Assembly: GCA_030145845.1 (NCBI GenBank)
Contig: JAIXHJ010000007.1
Coordinates: 124,001-188,000, forward strand
DNA: 64,000 nt
Reading direction: 5' to 3'
From: Pseudomonadota bacterium
Lineage (GTDB): Bacteria; Pseudomonadota; Gammaproteobacteria; Pseudomonadales; Oceanobacteraceae
The notes under the pieces are model-generated. The model searched no databases, was not told where the DNA came from, and saw only the letters and a program-made list of their open reading frames with translations. Shown in pieces: positions 27,251-39,508 of this stretch; the stretch's first letter is position 1; each line of letters starts with the position of its first letter. The translations under genes were made by a program, and so were the position numbers.

Positions 27251-28654
27251 TTATTTACCAATACAAAAACTGCCAAATATCTCACCCAGCAGATCATCGG
27301 CGGTAAATTCACCGGTAATTTCATTCAGGGCGTTCTGTGCCATGCGCAGATCTTCGGCGAGTAATTCGCCGGCACCCATGCCTTCCAGTTGCTGGCGGCC
27401 GAAGTCGATGGCTTCCTGCGCGCGGTTAAGGGCGTCGATATGACGGCGGCGGGCAAGGAAGCCACCTTCGGAAGCTGCATCAAAGCCCATGACCTGTTTC
27501 AGGTGTTCACGCAGCACATCCACGCCGGCGTTCTGTTTGGCAGAGAGGGTGATGGTGGGAAATTTGCCGTCACTGTTTAGGCCGATGATTTCGGTGGATA
27601 AGTCGGCTTTGTTGCGGATGACGGTGACGCGGCCATTGTTCAGTAAATCGTTGGCCGCTTCTTTTAAACCGCGTTCGTCATACAAAGCGTGCAGCAATTT
27701 TTCCGGGTCGGTTTCTGCGGCAGTGGTTTTGCTGGAGTCGATCATTAACAATACGCGATCGGCCTGAGTAATTTCTTCCCAGGCGCGCTGAATACCGATG
27801 CGTTCCACTTCATCCGGCGCGTCGCGCAGACCGGCGGTGTCGATAATATGCAGCGGCATACCGTCGATGTGGATATGTTCTTTGAGAACGTCGCGGGTGG
27901 TACCCGCAATATCGGTGACAATTGCCCGCTCCTGACCCGCCAGGGCGTTCAGCAATGAGGATTTACCGGCATTCGGCCGCCCGGCAATCACTACGTTCAT
28001 GCCTTCACGCAGAATGGCGCCCTGGCCGGCTTCTTTCAGCACGGCCTTAAGTTCGTTATCCACCGCATCCAGCATGGCAGCAACTTTGCCGTCGGAGAGA
28101 AAATCAATTTCTTCTTCCGGAAAGTCGATGGCCGCTTCGACGTAAATGCGCAGCTGAATCAGCTGTTCCAGCAGGCTGTGCACACGCTTTGAAAATTCAC
28201 CCTGCATGGAACGCAGCGCACAACGTGCGGCCTGCTCGGAGGCGGAATCAATTAAATCGGCAATGGCTTCAGCCTGAGCCAGGTCCATTTTGTCATTGAG
28301 GAAAGCCCGTTCTGAAAATTCCCCCGGGCGCGCCAGCCTACAGCCCAGTGCCACCACTTCTTTCAGCAGCAGATCGAGCACCACCGGGCCGCCGTGACCC
28401 TGCAGCTCGAGCACGTCTTCACCGGTAAAGGAGTTCGGGTTGGGGAAGAACAGGGCGATGCCTTCATCCAGTACCGTGCCATCGGCGGCGCTGAACGGCC
28501 CATAGTGGGCGTAACGCGGCTTCGGTACATAACCCAGCACCTGCCGGGCAACAGTCAGCGCCAGGCTGCCGGAGACCCGGATAATGCCCACACCTCCGCG
28601 TCCCGGAGCGGTGGCAATGGCAGCAATGGTGTCCTGATGAATGGCGCTGGTCAT
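27251..28654 (-). CDS. mnmE: tRNA uridine modification GTPase MnmE (TrmE), intact copy
   Basis: Partner of MnmG in tRNA wobble-uridine modification. It has 467 residues, about 13 more than E. coli. The folate-binding N-terminal domain starts [22 protein letters not shown]. The G domain begins with G1 GRPNAGKS (225-232) followed by [10 protein letters not shown] and DTAGL. The C terminus is FCIGK, with the catalytic cysteine at 464. Its 3' end (FCIGK-stop, GTATTGGTAAATAA) matches the known attachment site of SGI1-type islands. It has a decayed second copy of this end 1.15 kb downstream. Confidence 0.98.
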   Translation of the reverse strand: MTSAIHQDTIAAIATAPGRGGVGIIRVSGSLALTVARQVLGYVPKPRYAHYGPFSAADGTVLDEGIALFFPNPNSFTGEDVLELQGHGGPVVLDLLLKEVVALGCRLARPGEFSERAFLNDKMDLAQAEAIADLIDSASEQAARCALRSMQGEFSKRVHSLLEQLIQLRIYVEAAIDFPEEEIDFLSDGKVAAMLDAVDNELKAVLKEAGQGAILREGMNVVIAGRPNAGKSSLLNALAGQERAIVTDIAGTTRDVLKEHIHIDGMPLHIIDTAGLRDAPDEVERIGIQRAWEEITQADRVLLMIDSSKTTAAETDPEKLLHALYDERGLKEAANDLLNNGRVTVIRNKADLSTEIIGLNSDGKFPTITLSAKQNAGVDVLREHLKQVMGFDAASEGGFLARRRHIDALNRAQEAIDFGRQQLEGMGAGELLAEDLRMAQNALNEITGEFTADDLLGEIFGSFCIGK

Positions 28655-28727
28655 GGGTCAGTTCCGCTGTCTGAAAGCGCTCAATTGTACATGAGCGCGC
28701 GGCCCGGCACTAAGCGGCTGCGCCTCT

Positions 28728-29387
28728 TCAGTGTGCCAGCAGTGCCTGCAGCGATTCTTTCACCGGAGTGCCGCCCTGAGTCAGTTCAATGATAACGCGA
28801 CTGAGGCGTGGCCCGGTGATCAGTTCTGCCAGTGTCAGCGCCACATCGGCACGGCTGATGGTGGAGTAGGGCAGTGCCGGCCCGCTGTCGATCAGCCCGC
28901 TGCCAGGATGATCCGTCAGCGTTCCCGGACGCAGAATAATCCAGTCGAGATCCGTGGAAGCCAGGTGTACGTCGGCCAGCTTCTTCACCCGCAGATAATT
29001 TTCGAAAGTCGGTGATACCAGTTTGCGGCGACCGGCTTCGGGAAAGGCTGAGACCAGCAGAAAACGGCGGATACCGGCCTCCCGGGCAGCGGCCACTGCC
29101 AGCTCCAGACCATCACCATCGATGGCGTTCGTCATTGCTTCTCCGCCTTTGCCTCCGGCACCGGCGGTAAATACCACCGCATCACAGCCGGCCATCAGCT
29201 CTGCCAGCCCGCTGCTGCTGAGGGTCAGCAGATCACCCCGGACCGGAATTGCACCCAGCGCCCGCAGTTCATCCGCCTGGGCCGGATTGCGGTGCATGGC
29301 AATCGGTTGCTGGTCACGACGGACCAGTTCGGCACACAGCAGACGGCCGATTTTTCCGCCCCCACCAACAATGAATATCCTGTGCAT
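28728..29387 (-). CDS. NAD(P)-binding epimerase-like protein (atypical SDR)
   Basis: A 219-residue single-domain Rossmann protein. The nucleotide-binding glycines are IVGGGGKIGRLL (about 6-17), and RGDLL, FTAGAG and LLVSAF are later strands of the fold. There is no clear Tyr-x-x-x-Lys catalytic pair except NYLRVKK, as in the NAD(P)H-binding/YwnB-like group. The substrate is unknown. It lies between mnmE and the yidC terminator and is probably transcribed on its own. Confidence 0.82.
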   Translation of the reverse strand: MHRIFIVGGGGKIGRLLCAELVRRDQQPIAMHRNPAQADELRALGAIPVRGDLLTLSSSGLAELMAGCDAVVFTAGAGGKGGEAMTNAIDGDGLELAVAAAREAGIRRFLLVSAFPEAGRRKLVSPTFENYLRVKKLADVHLASTDLDWIILRPGTLTDHPGSGLIDSGPALPYSTISRADVALTLAELITGPRLSRVIIELTQGGTPVKESLQALLAH

Positions 29388-29471
29388 AAAAAACTCCGCA
29401 GTGTTTTTAACAGGCTATGAGAGCGCTGGCGGCAGATAAAGGTTTCGTGTGAAAAGAAGTGTTGCGGCAAT

Positions 29472-29504
29472 AAAAAAGGGCTGCCGTAGCAGCCCTTTTA
29501 TTAA
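29472..29504 (-). terminator. Intrinsic terminator after yidC
   Basis: AAAAAAGGGCTGC-CGTA-GCAGCCCTTTTATT forms a hairpin with flanking A/T runs, 10 bp after the yidC stop. It ends the rpmH-rnpA-yidD-yidC transcript. Confidence 0.88.
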
Positions 29505-29513
29505 CACCGGATA

Positions 29514-31157
29514 TCAGGCCGATTTTTCAATCTGTTTGGTAATCACATACTGCTGTGCAATCGACAGTACGTTGTTGGTTACCCAGTACAGTACCAGACC
29601 GGCCGGGAACCAGAGGAAGAAGATGGTGAAAATAATCGGCATAAACTGCATCACCCGGGCCTGCATCGGGTCCGGCGGAGTCGGGTTCAGTTTCATCTGC
29701 ACGAACATGGACGCACCCATGATCAGCGGCAGAATGAAGTAAGGGTCCATCACCGACATATCGGTAATCCACAGGAAGAACGGCGCCTGCCGCAGTTCCA
29801 CGGATTCCATCAGCACCCAGTAGAGAGAAATGAACACCGGCATCTGTACCAGAATCGGCAGACAGCCACCCAGCGGATTGATCTTCTCTTCTTTGTAGAG
29901 CTTCATCATTTCCTGACCGAGTTTTTCACGGTTGTCGCCGTACTTCTCTTTGATCTCGTTCATTTTCGGCGCCACTTTACGCATGTTCGCCATAGAGCGG
30001 TAACTGGTGGCTGACAGTTTGAAGAAGGCCGCTTTCACCAGCACGGTCAGCAGAATAATGGCCACACCCCAGTTACCCACCAGTGAGTGGATCTTTTCCA
30101 GCAACCAGAACAGCGGCTGGGCAATCCACCACAGCCAGCCGTAGTCGACGGTCAGGTTGAGGTTTTCAGCAATTTCAGACAGACGGTCCTGATCTTTCGG
30201 ACCCACGTACAGACTGGCGCCCAGTTCTTTGCTTTCACCCGGAGCCACCGTAGTCGGCTCGTCATAGAAACCAAAAATGTAGTTACCTTTTACATAACGG
30301 CCGTTGTAAGTGTGCTGCTCTTCTTTCGCCGGCACCCAGGCGGCCAGGAAGTAGTGCTGCAGAATGCCCGCCCAGCCGCCGGTCTCAACGGTTTTGTACG
30401 GCTCGTCTTCCAGATCCGAAAACTTCACTTTTTCGTAGCGGTTTTCTTTGGTGGTCAGCGCCGCACCCAGATAAGCAGACATACCCATGCCGGAACCTTT
30501 CGACGGATCGGCTGAGTTATCACGCTTCAGCTGGGCATACAGACGGCCCTGCCAGTTCTGATCGGAGGTGTTGTTAACGCGGAAATTCACATCCAGCAGA
30601 TAATCACCACGACGGAAAGTGAAAATCTTTTCCACAGTGGCTTTGTCTGTGGTGGTGGTCAGCACCACCTGCAGCTCATCCTGACCTTCGCTGAGCTGAT
30701 AGTCCGTCTGTTCACTGCTGTACATCACCGGTGCTTTCAGGTCCTGACTCAGCAGGCCACTCTGGGCAACGTAAGTACGGCGCTGATTGCGTTCCATCAG
30801 CACGAACGGCACGTCTTTCTGGTCCACAGAAGCCGGATATTCCGGCAGCAGGACTTCAACAATTTCACCACCGCGCGGATCAATCACCACATCCAGCACG
30901 TCGGTTGTAACGTGAATCAGCTCACCAGATGGCGCCGCTGTTTCCACCACCGGGGCTTCAGCAATCTGCGGGGCATCTTCGTGTACAGCAGGTTCAGCGG
31001 CTGAAGTATCCGGCAGATCCGGGGTTTCAGCTGAGTTTTCAGCAGCAATCGGTGCGGTAATCTGAGCCTGGTGTCCGTAATCGTCATTCCAGGCGAGGAA
31101 GAGAAAATACGAGCTGATAGCCAGACCAATTAAAATGACCGTTCGGCGGATATCCAT
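29514..31157 (-). CDS. yidC: Membrane protein insertase YidC
   Basis: Inserts and folds inner-membrane proteins, including subunit c of ATP synthase. It has 547 residues from the ATG at 31157 (MDIRRTVILIGLAISSYFLF), which starts at TM1 and has GGAAA upstream. A large periplasmic domain (about 70-350) follows, then the conserved core of five helices with GNWGVAIILLTVLVKAAFF, PLGGCLPILVQMPVFISLYWVL and a final VLYWVTNNVLSIAQQ. It lies immediately after yidD (2 bp). Confidence 0.97.
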   Translation of the reverse strand: MDIRRTVILIGLAISSYFLFLAWNDDYGHQAQITAPIAAENSAETPDLPDTSAAEPAVHEDAPQIAEAPVVETAAPSGELIHVTTDVLDVVIDPRGGEIVEVLLPEYPASVDQKDVPFVLMERNQRRTYVAQSGLLSQDLKAPVMYSSEQTDYQLSEGQDELQVVLTTTTDKATVEKIFTFRRGDYLLDVNFRVNNTSDQNWQGRLYAQLKRDNSADPSKGSGMGMSAYLGAALTTKENRYEKVKFSDLEDEPYKTVETGGWAGILQHYFLAAWVPAKEEQHTYNGRYVKGNYIFGFYDEPTTVAPGESKELGASLYVGPKDQDRLSEIAENLNLTVDYGWLWWIAQPLFWLLEKIHSLVGNWGVAIILLTVLVKAAFFKLSATSYRSMANMRKVAPKMNEIKEKYGDNREKLGQEMMKLYKEEKINPLGGCLPILVQMPVFISLYWVLMESVELRQAPFFLWITDMSVMDPYFILPLIMGASMFVQMKLNPTPPDPMQARVMQFMPIIFTIFFLWFPAGLVLYWVTNNVLSIAQQYVITKQIEKSA

Positions 31158-31159
31158 GA

Positions 31160-31465
31160 TTAGGGTTTCCGTTGACAACAATGGGAATGGGAGGCGTGTT
31201 TTTCGGGTAAATCAGGTACCGGATCCACACCATGGGAACCCCAGGGGTGGCACCGGAACAGCCGTTTCAATGCCAGCCAGCCACCACGGAGCGCGCCATA
31301 ACGACGGACTGCTTCTTCAGCGTAAGCTGAACAGGTGGGATAGTAGCGACAACGACTGGGAAGAAAAGGGCTGATTGCGTAGCGATAGACAGCAACCAGG
31401 GCTAACAACACTTTAGCGCCCGGACTGGCGGCGTTTTTTTCGGTTGCCGTTTGCTTGTCTGTCAT
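31160..31465 (-). CDS. yidD: Membrane protein insertion efficiency factor YidD
   Basis: Small membrane-associated protein that assists YidC. It has 101 residues with the family core [27 protein letters not shown], including two conserved cysteines, and [17 protein letters not shown]. The ATG at 31465 overlaps the 3' end of rnpA by 53 bp, an arrangement common in this cluster. The C-terminal His/Cys-rich tail (HSHCCQ) is variable in the family. Confidence 0.95.
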   Translation of the reverse strand: MTDKQTATEKNAASPGAKVLLALVAVYRYAISPFLPSRCRYYPTCSAYAEEAVRRYGALRGGWLALKRLFRCHPWGSHGVDPVPDLPEKHASHSHCCQRKP

Positions 31466-31817
31466 GGGATGGACGCTTCAATCTGAACCAAAGGGCGTCA
31501 ATCATCTCACGAATTTGCTGGTTGTCCAGTTCGGCAAGACCAGAACGGGCGAGCACCACGAAATCAAGCGCTGCCATCTTATGTTGCTGATGGCGGAATG
31601 ATTCGCGGACCAGCCGCTTGATGCGGTTACGGTCAACCGCCCGTTTGATCTGCTTTTTTGCCAGAACGAATCCGATTCTGGCCTGGTCCTGCTCATTCGG
31701 TGTTGCCAGCACCAGAAGGTGTGGCGAACTGCCGCGCAATTCGGTGTTATCAAAAACCCGCTTGAATTCGGCCGGACGTAATAAACGCGCCGACCGTGGG
31801 AAAGAGGATTCTGACAT
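31413..31817 (-). CDS. rnpA: Ribonuclease P protein component
   Basis: Protein subunit that helps the RNase P RNA mature tRNA 5' ends. It has 134 residues. The RNR signature is [18 protein letters not shown] (residues about 53-70), and [16 protein letters not shown] is the conserved RNA-binding helix. It follows rpmH by 31 bp and overlaps yidD. Basic composition and length are normal. Confidence 0.96.
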   Translation of the reverse strand: MSESSFPRSARLLRPAEFKRVFDNTELRGSSPHLLVLATPNEQDQARIGFVLAKKQIKRAVDRNRIKRLVRESFRHQQHKMAALDFVVLARSGLAELDNQQIREMIDALWFRLKRPSHDRQANGNRKKRRQSGR

Positions 31818-31848
31818 TAAACCGGATTACGCAGCTCAGATGATCAGA

Positions 31849-32503
<655 letters not shown>

Positions 32504-34021
32504 GTGGCATTCACAGCTCTGTGGCAGGACTGCCTGGGACAGTTACAGCACGAACTCCCCGCGCAGCAATACAACACCTGGATCCGGCCCCTGGTGGCCA
32601 GCGCCGATGACGGAAAACTGGTCGTCAGTGCGCCCAACCGTTTTGTAAAAGACTGGGTTAAAGATAAGTACCTGCAGCGCATGCAGGAAATCCTGTCTGA
32701 GCTGAATGGTGGCCGTATCACCCATATTGAACTGGCGGTCGGTGAATCACAGCCGATGTTCCGCCCGCCGGAAAACCGTTCCCGGCCGGCTCCGCCACCG
32801 CCGCCGCCGCGTAATGAGAGTATGTCGTTCGCCGCGCCGCGCCCTGAACCTCAGAGCAGTGAACCGCAGCGTGAGTTTTCGTTCTCCGGGCCCGGATTTG
32901 ATGACGTGGTGCAGCCGCGTACCAGCTACGGTGAATCCCCGGTGGTACCGGCACCGCCGCGCCCGAAACGCGAAGTGCAGGTTGAAGGGGGGCTGCAGCA
33001 TCAGAGTTTCCTCAATCCGACCTTCACTTTTAAAACCTTCGTTGAGGGTAAATCCAACCAGCTGGCTCATGCCGCTGCCCGCCAGGTGGCTGAAAATGCC
33101 GGTGGTTCTTACAACCCCCTCTTTATATATGGTGGGGTTGGTCTGGGTAAAACTCACTTAATGCACGCTGTGGGTAACTATCTGCAGAGCAAAAATGCCA
33201 ACGCCAAGGTGCTGTATGTGCATTCCGAGCGTTTTGTGCAGGATATGGTGAAGGCGCTGCAGCTGAACGCCATCAATGAATTCAAACGCTTTTACCGGGG
33301 CCTCGATGCGCTGCTGATTGACGATATCCAGTTCTTCGCCGGTAAAGAGCGTTCCCAGGAAGAGTTCTTCCATACCTTTAATGCCCTGCTGGAAGGCGGG
33401 CAGCAGATGATTCTGACCTGTGACCGTTATCCGAAAGAGATCAACGGTCTGGAAGAGCGTCTGAAGAGCCGTTTTGGCTGGGGTCTGACGGTGGCGGTTG
33501 AGCCGCCGGAGCTGGAAACCCGTGTCGCCATCTTAATGAAGAAGGCTGAACAGACCGGTGTTGATCTGCCTGATGATGCTGCCTTCTTTATTGCCCAGAA
33601 AATCCGCTCCAATGTGCGCGAGCTGGAAGGGGCGCTGAAACGGGTGGTGGCCAACGCCCATTTCACCGGCAGCGAAATCACGCTTCCTTTTATTAAGGAG
33701 TCGCTGAAAGACCTGCTGGCACTGCAGGACAAACAGGTCAGCATCGACAATATTCAGCGAATCGTCGCCGAGTATTACAAAATCAAAATGGCTGATTTAT
33801 TATCTAAGCGCCGCACCCGCTCGATCGCCCGGCCCCGTCAGGTGGCGATGGCGCTGAGCAAGGAACTGACCAATCACAGTCTGCCGGAAATCGGCGACGC
33901 CTTTGGCGGACGTGACCATACAACAGTTCTGCATGCGTGCCGCAAGATCAAAGAATTGCAGGAAACGACCGCAGACGTTCGCGAAGATTACAAGAACCTG
34001 CTGCGTTCGCTGACAACCTGA
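32504..34021 (+). CDS. dnaA: Chromosomal replication initiator DnaA
   Basis: AAA+ ATPase that binds DnaA boxes and opens the origin. It has 505 residues. Domain I is 1-85 ([25 protein letters not shown]). A proline-rich linker follows (95-155, including PAPPPPPPR). Domain III has Walker [10 protein letters not shown] (210-218) and Walker [10 protein letters not shown]. Domain IV ends with [15 protein letters not shown], the DNA-binding signature. The start codon is GTG, with a weak GGAAA ribosome site. It is first in dnaA-dnaN-recF-gyrB. Confidence 0.98.
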   Translation: MAFTALWQDCLGQLQHELPAQQYNTWIRPLVASADDGKLVVSAPNRFVKDWVKDKYLQRMQEILSELNGGRITHIELAVGESQPMFRPPENRSRPAPPPPPPRNESMSFAAPRPEPQSSEPQREFSFSGPGFDDVVQPRTSYGESPVVPAPPRPKREVQVEGGLQHQSFLNPTFTFKTFVEGKSNQLAHAAARQVAENAGGSYNPLFIYGGVGLGKTHLMHAVGNYLQSKNANAKVLYVHSERFVQDMVKALQLNAINEFKRFYRGLDALLIDDIQFFAGKERSQEEFFHTFNALLEGGQQMILTCDRYPKEINGLEERLKSRFGWGLTVAVEPPELETRVAILMKKAEQTGVDLPDDAAFFIAQKIRSNVRELEGALKRVVANAHFTGSEITLPFIKESLKDLLALQDKQVSIDNIQRIVAEYYKIKMADLLSKRRTRSIARPRQVAMALSKELTNHSLPEIGDAFGGRDHTTVLHACRKIKELQETTADVREDYKNLLRSLTT

Positions 34022-34105
34022 TAACAGGTTAAAACAGAGTTACAGAAACATTCACCGGCGCGTTCAGAAAGCAAGTGAACACGCCCAGGACCTGAGTGGA
34101 GAACC

Positions 34106-35206
34106 ATGAAATTCGTTATATCCAGGGAAGCCCTGCTTCGTCCTCTGCAGTTGGTAGCTGGCGTGGTGGAAAAGCGCCAGACACTGCCGGTACTGTCCAA
34201 TGTACTGCTTGAGGTTCAGGGCCAGCAACTGTCGCTGACCGGTACTGACCTCGAAGTTGAACTGGTTGGCCGCGTGACCCTTGACGAAGTTGGCCAGGAA
34301 GGTGAAATCACGGTTCCGGCGAAAAAGCTGATGGATATCTGCCGCTCGCTGCCGGATGGTGCTCAGATCGAAGTGGAACAGGAAGAGCAGCGCGTTAACG
34401 TGCGCTCCGGCCGTTCCCGCTTTACGCTGTCGACGCTGCCGGCGACCGAATTCCCGAATGTGGAAAACATTGCCGGTGAACAGGAATTTACGCTGGAGCA
34501 GGGCAGCCTGCGCCGCGTTATCGACCGTACCAGCTTTGCTATGGCACAGCAGGATGTCCGTTATTACCTGAACGGTATGCTGTTTGAAGTGACCTCCGCC
34601 AGCCTGCGTACTGTGTCCACCGATGGTCACCGCCTGGCGACCTGTGTTGTGGAAATCTCCGGTCCGGATACCGCCCAGCAGATTATTCTGCCGCGTAAAG
34701 GCGTACTGGAACTGGCCAAGCTGCTGACCGATGCCGAAGCGTCGGTATCACTGGCGCTGAGTGCTAACCATCTGCGCGCACATACCGAAAACTTCACCTT
34801 CACCTCCAAACTGGTGGACGGCAAGTTCCCGGACTACAACCGCGTGATTCCGAAGAACGGCAGCAATGTAATGCTGGCTGACCGTACCGAACTGCGCCAG
34901 GTATTTAACCGTACGGCGATTCTGTCGAATGAAAAATACCGCGGTGTGCGTCTGGTGCTGGATACCGATCTGGTTAAGGTTTTTGCCAACAACCCGGAGC
35001 AGGAAGAAGCGGAAGAATCACTGGCCGTCGACTATAAAGGCGATGCGCTGGAAATGGGCTTCAACGTTTCCTACCTGCAGGACGTGATGGGTGTGCTTGA
35101 CACCCAGCTGGTGAAGATGACGCTGTCTGACCCGAACAGCAGTGCGCTGCTGGAAGAGCCGGAAGGCGGCGATGCCATGTATGTTGTGATGCCAATGCGT
35201 CTGTAG
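34106..35206 (+). CDS. dnaN: DNA polymerase III beta sliding clamp
   Basis: Processivity clamp of the replicase. It has 366 residues, the canonical length, with three repeated clamp folds. Recognisable segments are VVEKRQTLPVLSNVL, DLEVELVGRV, STDGHRLA and the C-terminal YVVMPMRL. It begins 84 bp after dnaA and 22 bp before recF. Confidence 0.98.
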   Translation: MKFVISREALLRPLQLVAGVVEKRQTLPVLSNVLLEVQGQQLSLTGTDLEVELVGRVTLDEVGQEGEITVPAKKLMDICRSLPDGAQIEVEQEEQRVNVRSGRSRFTLSTLPATEFPNVENIAGEQEFTLEQGSLRRVIDRTSFAMAQQDVRYYLNGMLFEVTSASLRTVSTDGHRLATCVVEISGPDTAQQIILPRKGVLELAKLLTDAEASVSLALSANHLRAHTENFTFTSKLVDGKFPDYNRVIPKNGSNVMLADRTELRQVFNRTAILSNEKYRGVRLVLDTDLVKVFANNPEQEEAEESLAVDYKGDALEMGFNVSYLQDVMGVLDTQLVKMTLSDPNSSALLEEPEGGDAMYVVMPMRL

Positions 35207-35228
35207 TCCTTCAGGGCCCATTTCCTTT

Positions 35229-36323
35229 ATGCCAATCCGGCAGCTTAAAGTCAGCGGCGTGCGTAATCTGCAGCCGCTCGACCTCTCTCTCCACTCCGGT
35301 GTGAATTTTATCTACGGCGCCAATGGCTCCGGTAAAACCAGCATTCTGGAAGCCATTACGCTGATGGCCACCGGCAAATCTTTCCGTACCTCACAGCTTA
35401 AGCATGTGCTGCAACTGGAGGCTGACGGCATCCGGATTGAGATGGATGTCAGCGATGAAACCTTCGGTGACTGCCACCTCGACAGCCTGCGCCTGAAGGG
35501 CGGTGATCATCTGCTCAAGCTTAATGGCTCGGTGCTGACCTCTCAGGCGGAGGCCACGCACTGGCTGCCGGTACAGATTATTGATCCTACGACGTTCAAA
35601 TTGCTGTCCGGCTCGCCGGAAGAGCGGCGCCAGTTCATCGACTGGGGTGTGTTCCACGTGGAACAAAGTTTTATGGATCAGTGGAAAACCTTCCGCAAAC
35701 AGCTGAAGCAGCGCAATGCCGTGCTGAAGCAGAAAGAGGAAGAATGGCTGCCGGTGTGGAACAAAGGCTTTATCGAAAGTGCGCAGGTGATTGACCAGCA
35801 TCGCCGCGACTATCTGAAACGCTTCAAACCAGAGTTCGAACGTATCCTGAACGAGCTGGATGACTCGATCGGCGTGTCACTGGCGTACTACCCTGGCTGG
35901 GATAAGGATTCCGCTCTGGAAGAGGTTCTGCAGCGTCAGAAGGAGCGTGATATGGTGCTCGGCTACACCCAGTCCGGCCCACACCGCGCTGAACTGCGGA
36001 TCAAGGTCGATAAGCAGCCGGCGGCCGAGATTCTCAGCCGTGGTCAGCAGAAAACCGTGGTCGCCGCGCTGAAGATTGCCCAGGGGGCGATGTTCCAGCA
36101 GGAGACGCAGCGGAGCACCATCTATCTGGTTGATGATCTCGCATCAGAACTGGATGAAAAGCATCGTTTCGCTTTATGCAAACTGCTGGAAGATTTAAAA
36201 TGTCAGGTCTTTATTACCAGCATTGATAAAGACAAGCTGACCGATATCTGGAAGCCTGCAGCCAGTAAAGTGTTCCACGTGGAACAGGGACATGTCCGTG
36301 AAGACAATCCGGCTCAGGATTAA
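35229..36323 (+). CDS. recF: DNA replication and repair protein RecF
   Basis: ABC-type ATPase that helps load RecA at gaps. It has 364 residues. Walker A is GANGSGKT (30-37), the signature motif is ILSRGQQKTVVAAL, and Walker B is TIYLVDDLASELD. Two parS sites are embedded in the coding sequence and both encode the same peptide, VFHVEQ (residues 141-146 and 348-353). Length and motifs are otherwise normal. Start ATG at 35229, 22 bp after dnaN. Confidence 0.97.
   Translation: MPIRQLKVSGVRNLQPLDLSLHSGVNFIYGANGSGKTSILEAITLMATGKSFRTSQLKHVLQLEADGIRIEMDVSDETFGDCHLDSLRLKGGDHLLKLNGSVLTSQAEATHWLPVQIIDPTTFKLLSGSPEERRQFIDWGVFHVEQSFMDQWKTFRKQLKQRNAVLKQKEEEWLPVWNKGFIESAQVIDQHRRDYLKRFKPEFERILNELDDSIGVSLAYYPGWDKDSALEEVLQRQKERDMVLGYTQSGPHRAELRIKVDKQPAAEILSRGQQKTVVAALKIAQGAMFQQETQRSTIYLVDDLASELDEKHRFALCKLLEDLKCQVFITSIDKDKLTDIWKPAASKVFHVEQGHVREDNPAQD
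35650..35665. promoter_or_regulatory. parS site 1 (inside recF)
   Basis: TGTTCCACGTGGAACA, a perfect 16-bp palindrome matching the ParB target consensus (TGTTNCACGTGNAACA). It is in the recF coding frame. Confidence 0.9.
36271..36286. promoter_or_regulatory. parS site 2 (recF 3' end)
   Basis: Second exact copy of TGTTCCACGTGGAACA, 621 bp after the first and near the recF C terminus. Confidence 0.9.
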
Positions 36324-36359
36324 TCGCAACAGCTGATCAATGAGCATCTGACTGAGTGA

Positions 36360-38828
<2,469 letters not shown>

Positions 38829-38840
38829 TCCGGCCAGCTG

Positions 38841-38856
38841 TGTTTCACGTGGAACA
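38841..38856. promoter_or_regulatory. parS site 3 (after gyrB)
   Basis: TGTTTCACGTGGAACA, one change from a perfect palindrome, 12 bp after the gyrB stop. Confidence 0.85.
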
Positions 38857-38870
38857 GCATAAGTAACTAT

Positions 38871-38886
38871 TGTTCCACGTGAAACA
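38871..38886. promoter_or_regulatory. parS site 4 (after gyrB)
   Basis: TGTTCCACGTGAAACA, the exact reverse complement of site 3, with a 14-bp spacer between them. Together they form one long inverted repeat of two ParB sites. Confidence 0.85.
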
Positions 38887-38914
38887 TTATCCTCCGGCAG
38901 CGGAGATACCTTGA

Positions 38915-38954
38915 AAGCCCCGGTAAACCCAGAAGGTTACCGGGGCTTTTTTAT
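38915..38954 (+). terminator. Intrinsic terminator after gyrB
   Basis: AAGCCCCGGTAA, a 10-nt loop, then TTACCGGGGCTTTTTTAT give a perfect 12-bp stem followed by a U-run. Confidence 0.92.
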
Positions 38955-39036
38955 GGCCTGGCACAAACCGGTAAGACAGAGGTGAAAGCATCAGGGATTC
39001 CAGCCGGAGAGCTGCCGGACTGACAAGGAGGCGCCT

Positions 39037-39333
39037 GTGATTCCCTACAGACTGCACGACGAGAAAGAAACCCTGCTGTTTTATTCGCAGCGGCTTAACG
39101 ATGACATGAGCCGTCGCATCATTGAGCGTGGCCGGGTCCGAAATCAGCACGAAGCGCGGGAGTTAGCTGAGTTTTTCGGTCGGGCACTGGCGGCATCAGC
39201 CCGCAGTGTGAAAGACCGGGCTGGTGAAGCGGCGCACAGTTATGTTTTTCAGACGCTGACAACGACACTGACAGCCTGCTTTCATCTGGCGGGGTATCCG
39301 TCGGTATGGGAAGACGTAACGGGCAAAAACTGA
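39037..39333 (+). CDS. Small basic protein of unknown function
   Basis: I do not recognise this 98-residue protein. It starts at GTG with a full AAGGAGG ribosome site 5 nt upstream, so it is very likely translated. The sequence (IPYRLHDEKETLLFYSQRL, RVRNQHEARELAEFFGRALA) looks helical and soluble, with no signal peptide, and could be a small DNA- or RNA-associated protein; that is only a guess. It lies between the gyrB terminator and the MscS gene. Confidence 0.72.
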   Translation: MIPYRLHDEKETLLFYSQRLNDDMSRRIIERGRVRNQHEARELAEFFGRALAASARSVKDRAGEAAHSYVFQTLTTTLTACFHLAGYPSVWEDVTGKN

Positions 39334-39508
39334 TTCGCTTGTCAGTAATATCCGGAGCCGCCGCCGCAGGCCAGTGCTGACGAACCGCTATGGATTTCAG
39401 TAATCTGTGCAGCGTAAGCTTTGCAGTGCTGGCCCCTGGCGTGTGAACGTCCGGGTGTCCGGCTGGTCGCAATCAGCGTACGCATTAATCTGATACCAAG
39501 GAGTCCCG

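Noticed and set aside
25885..27420. Direct repeats considered as insertion-sequence ends
   Set aside because: The repeats are mnmE coding sequence, not terminal inverted repeats, and no transposase lies between them.
38841..38886. The inverted repeat after gyrB as a terminator
   Set aside because: Each half matches the ParB site and no U-run follows; the real terminator is at 38915-38954.
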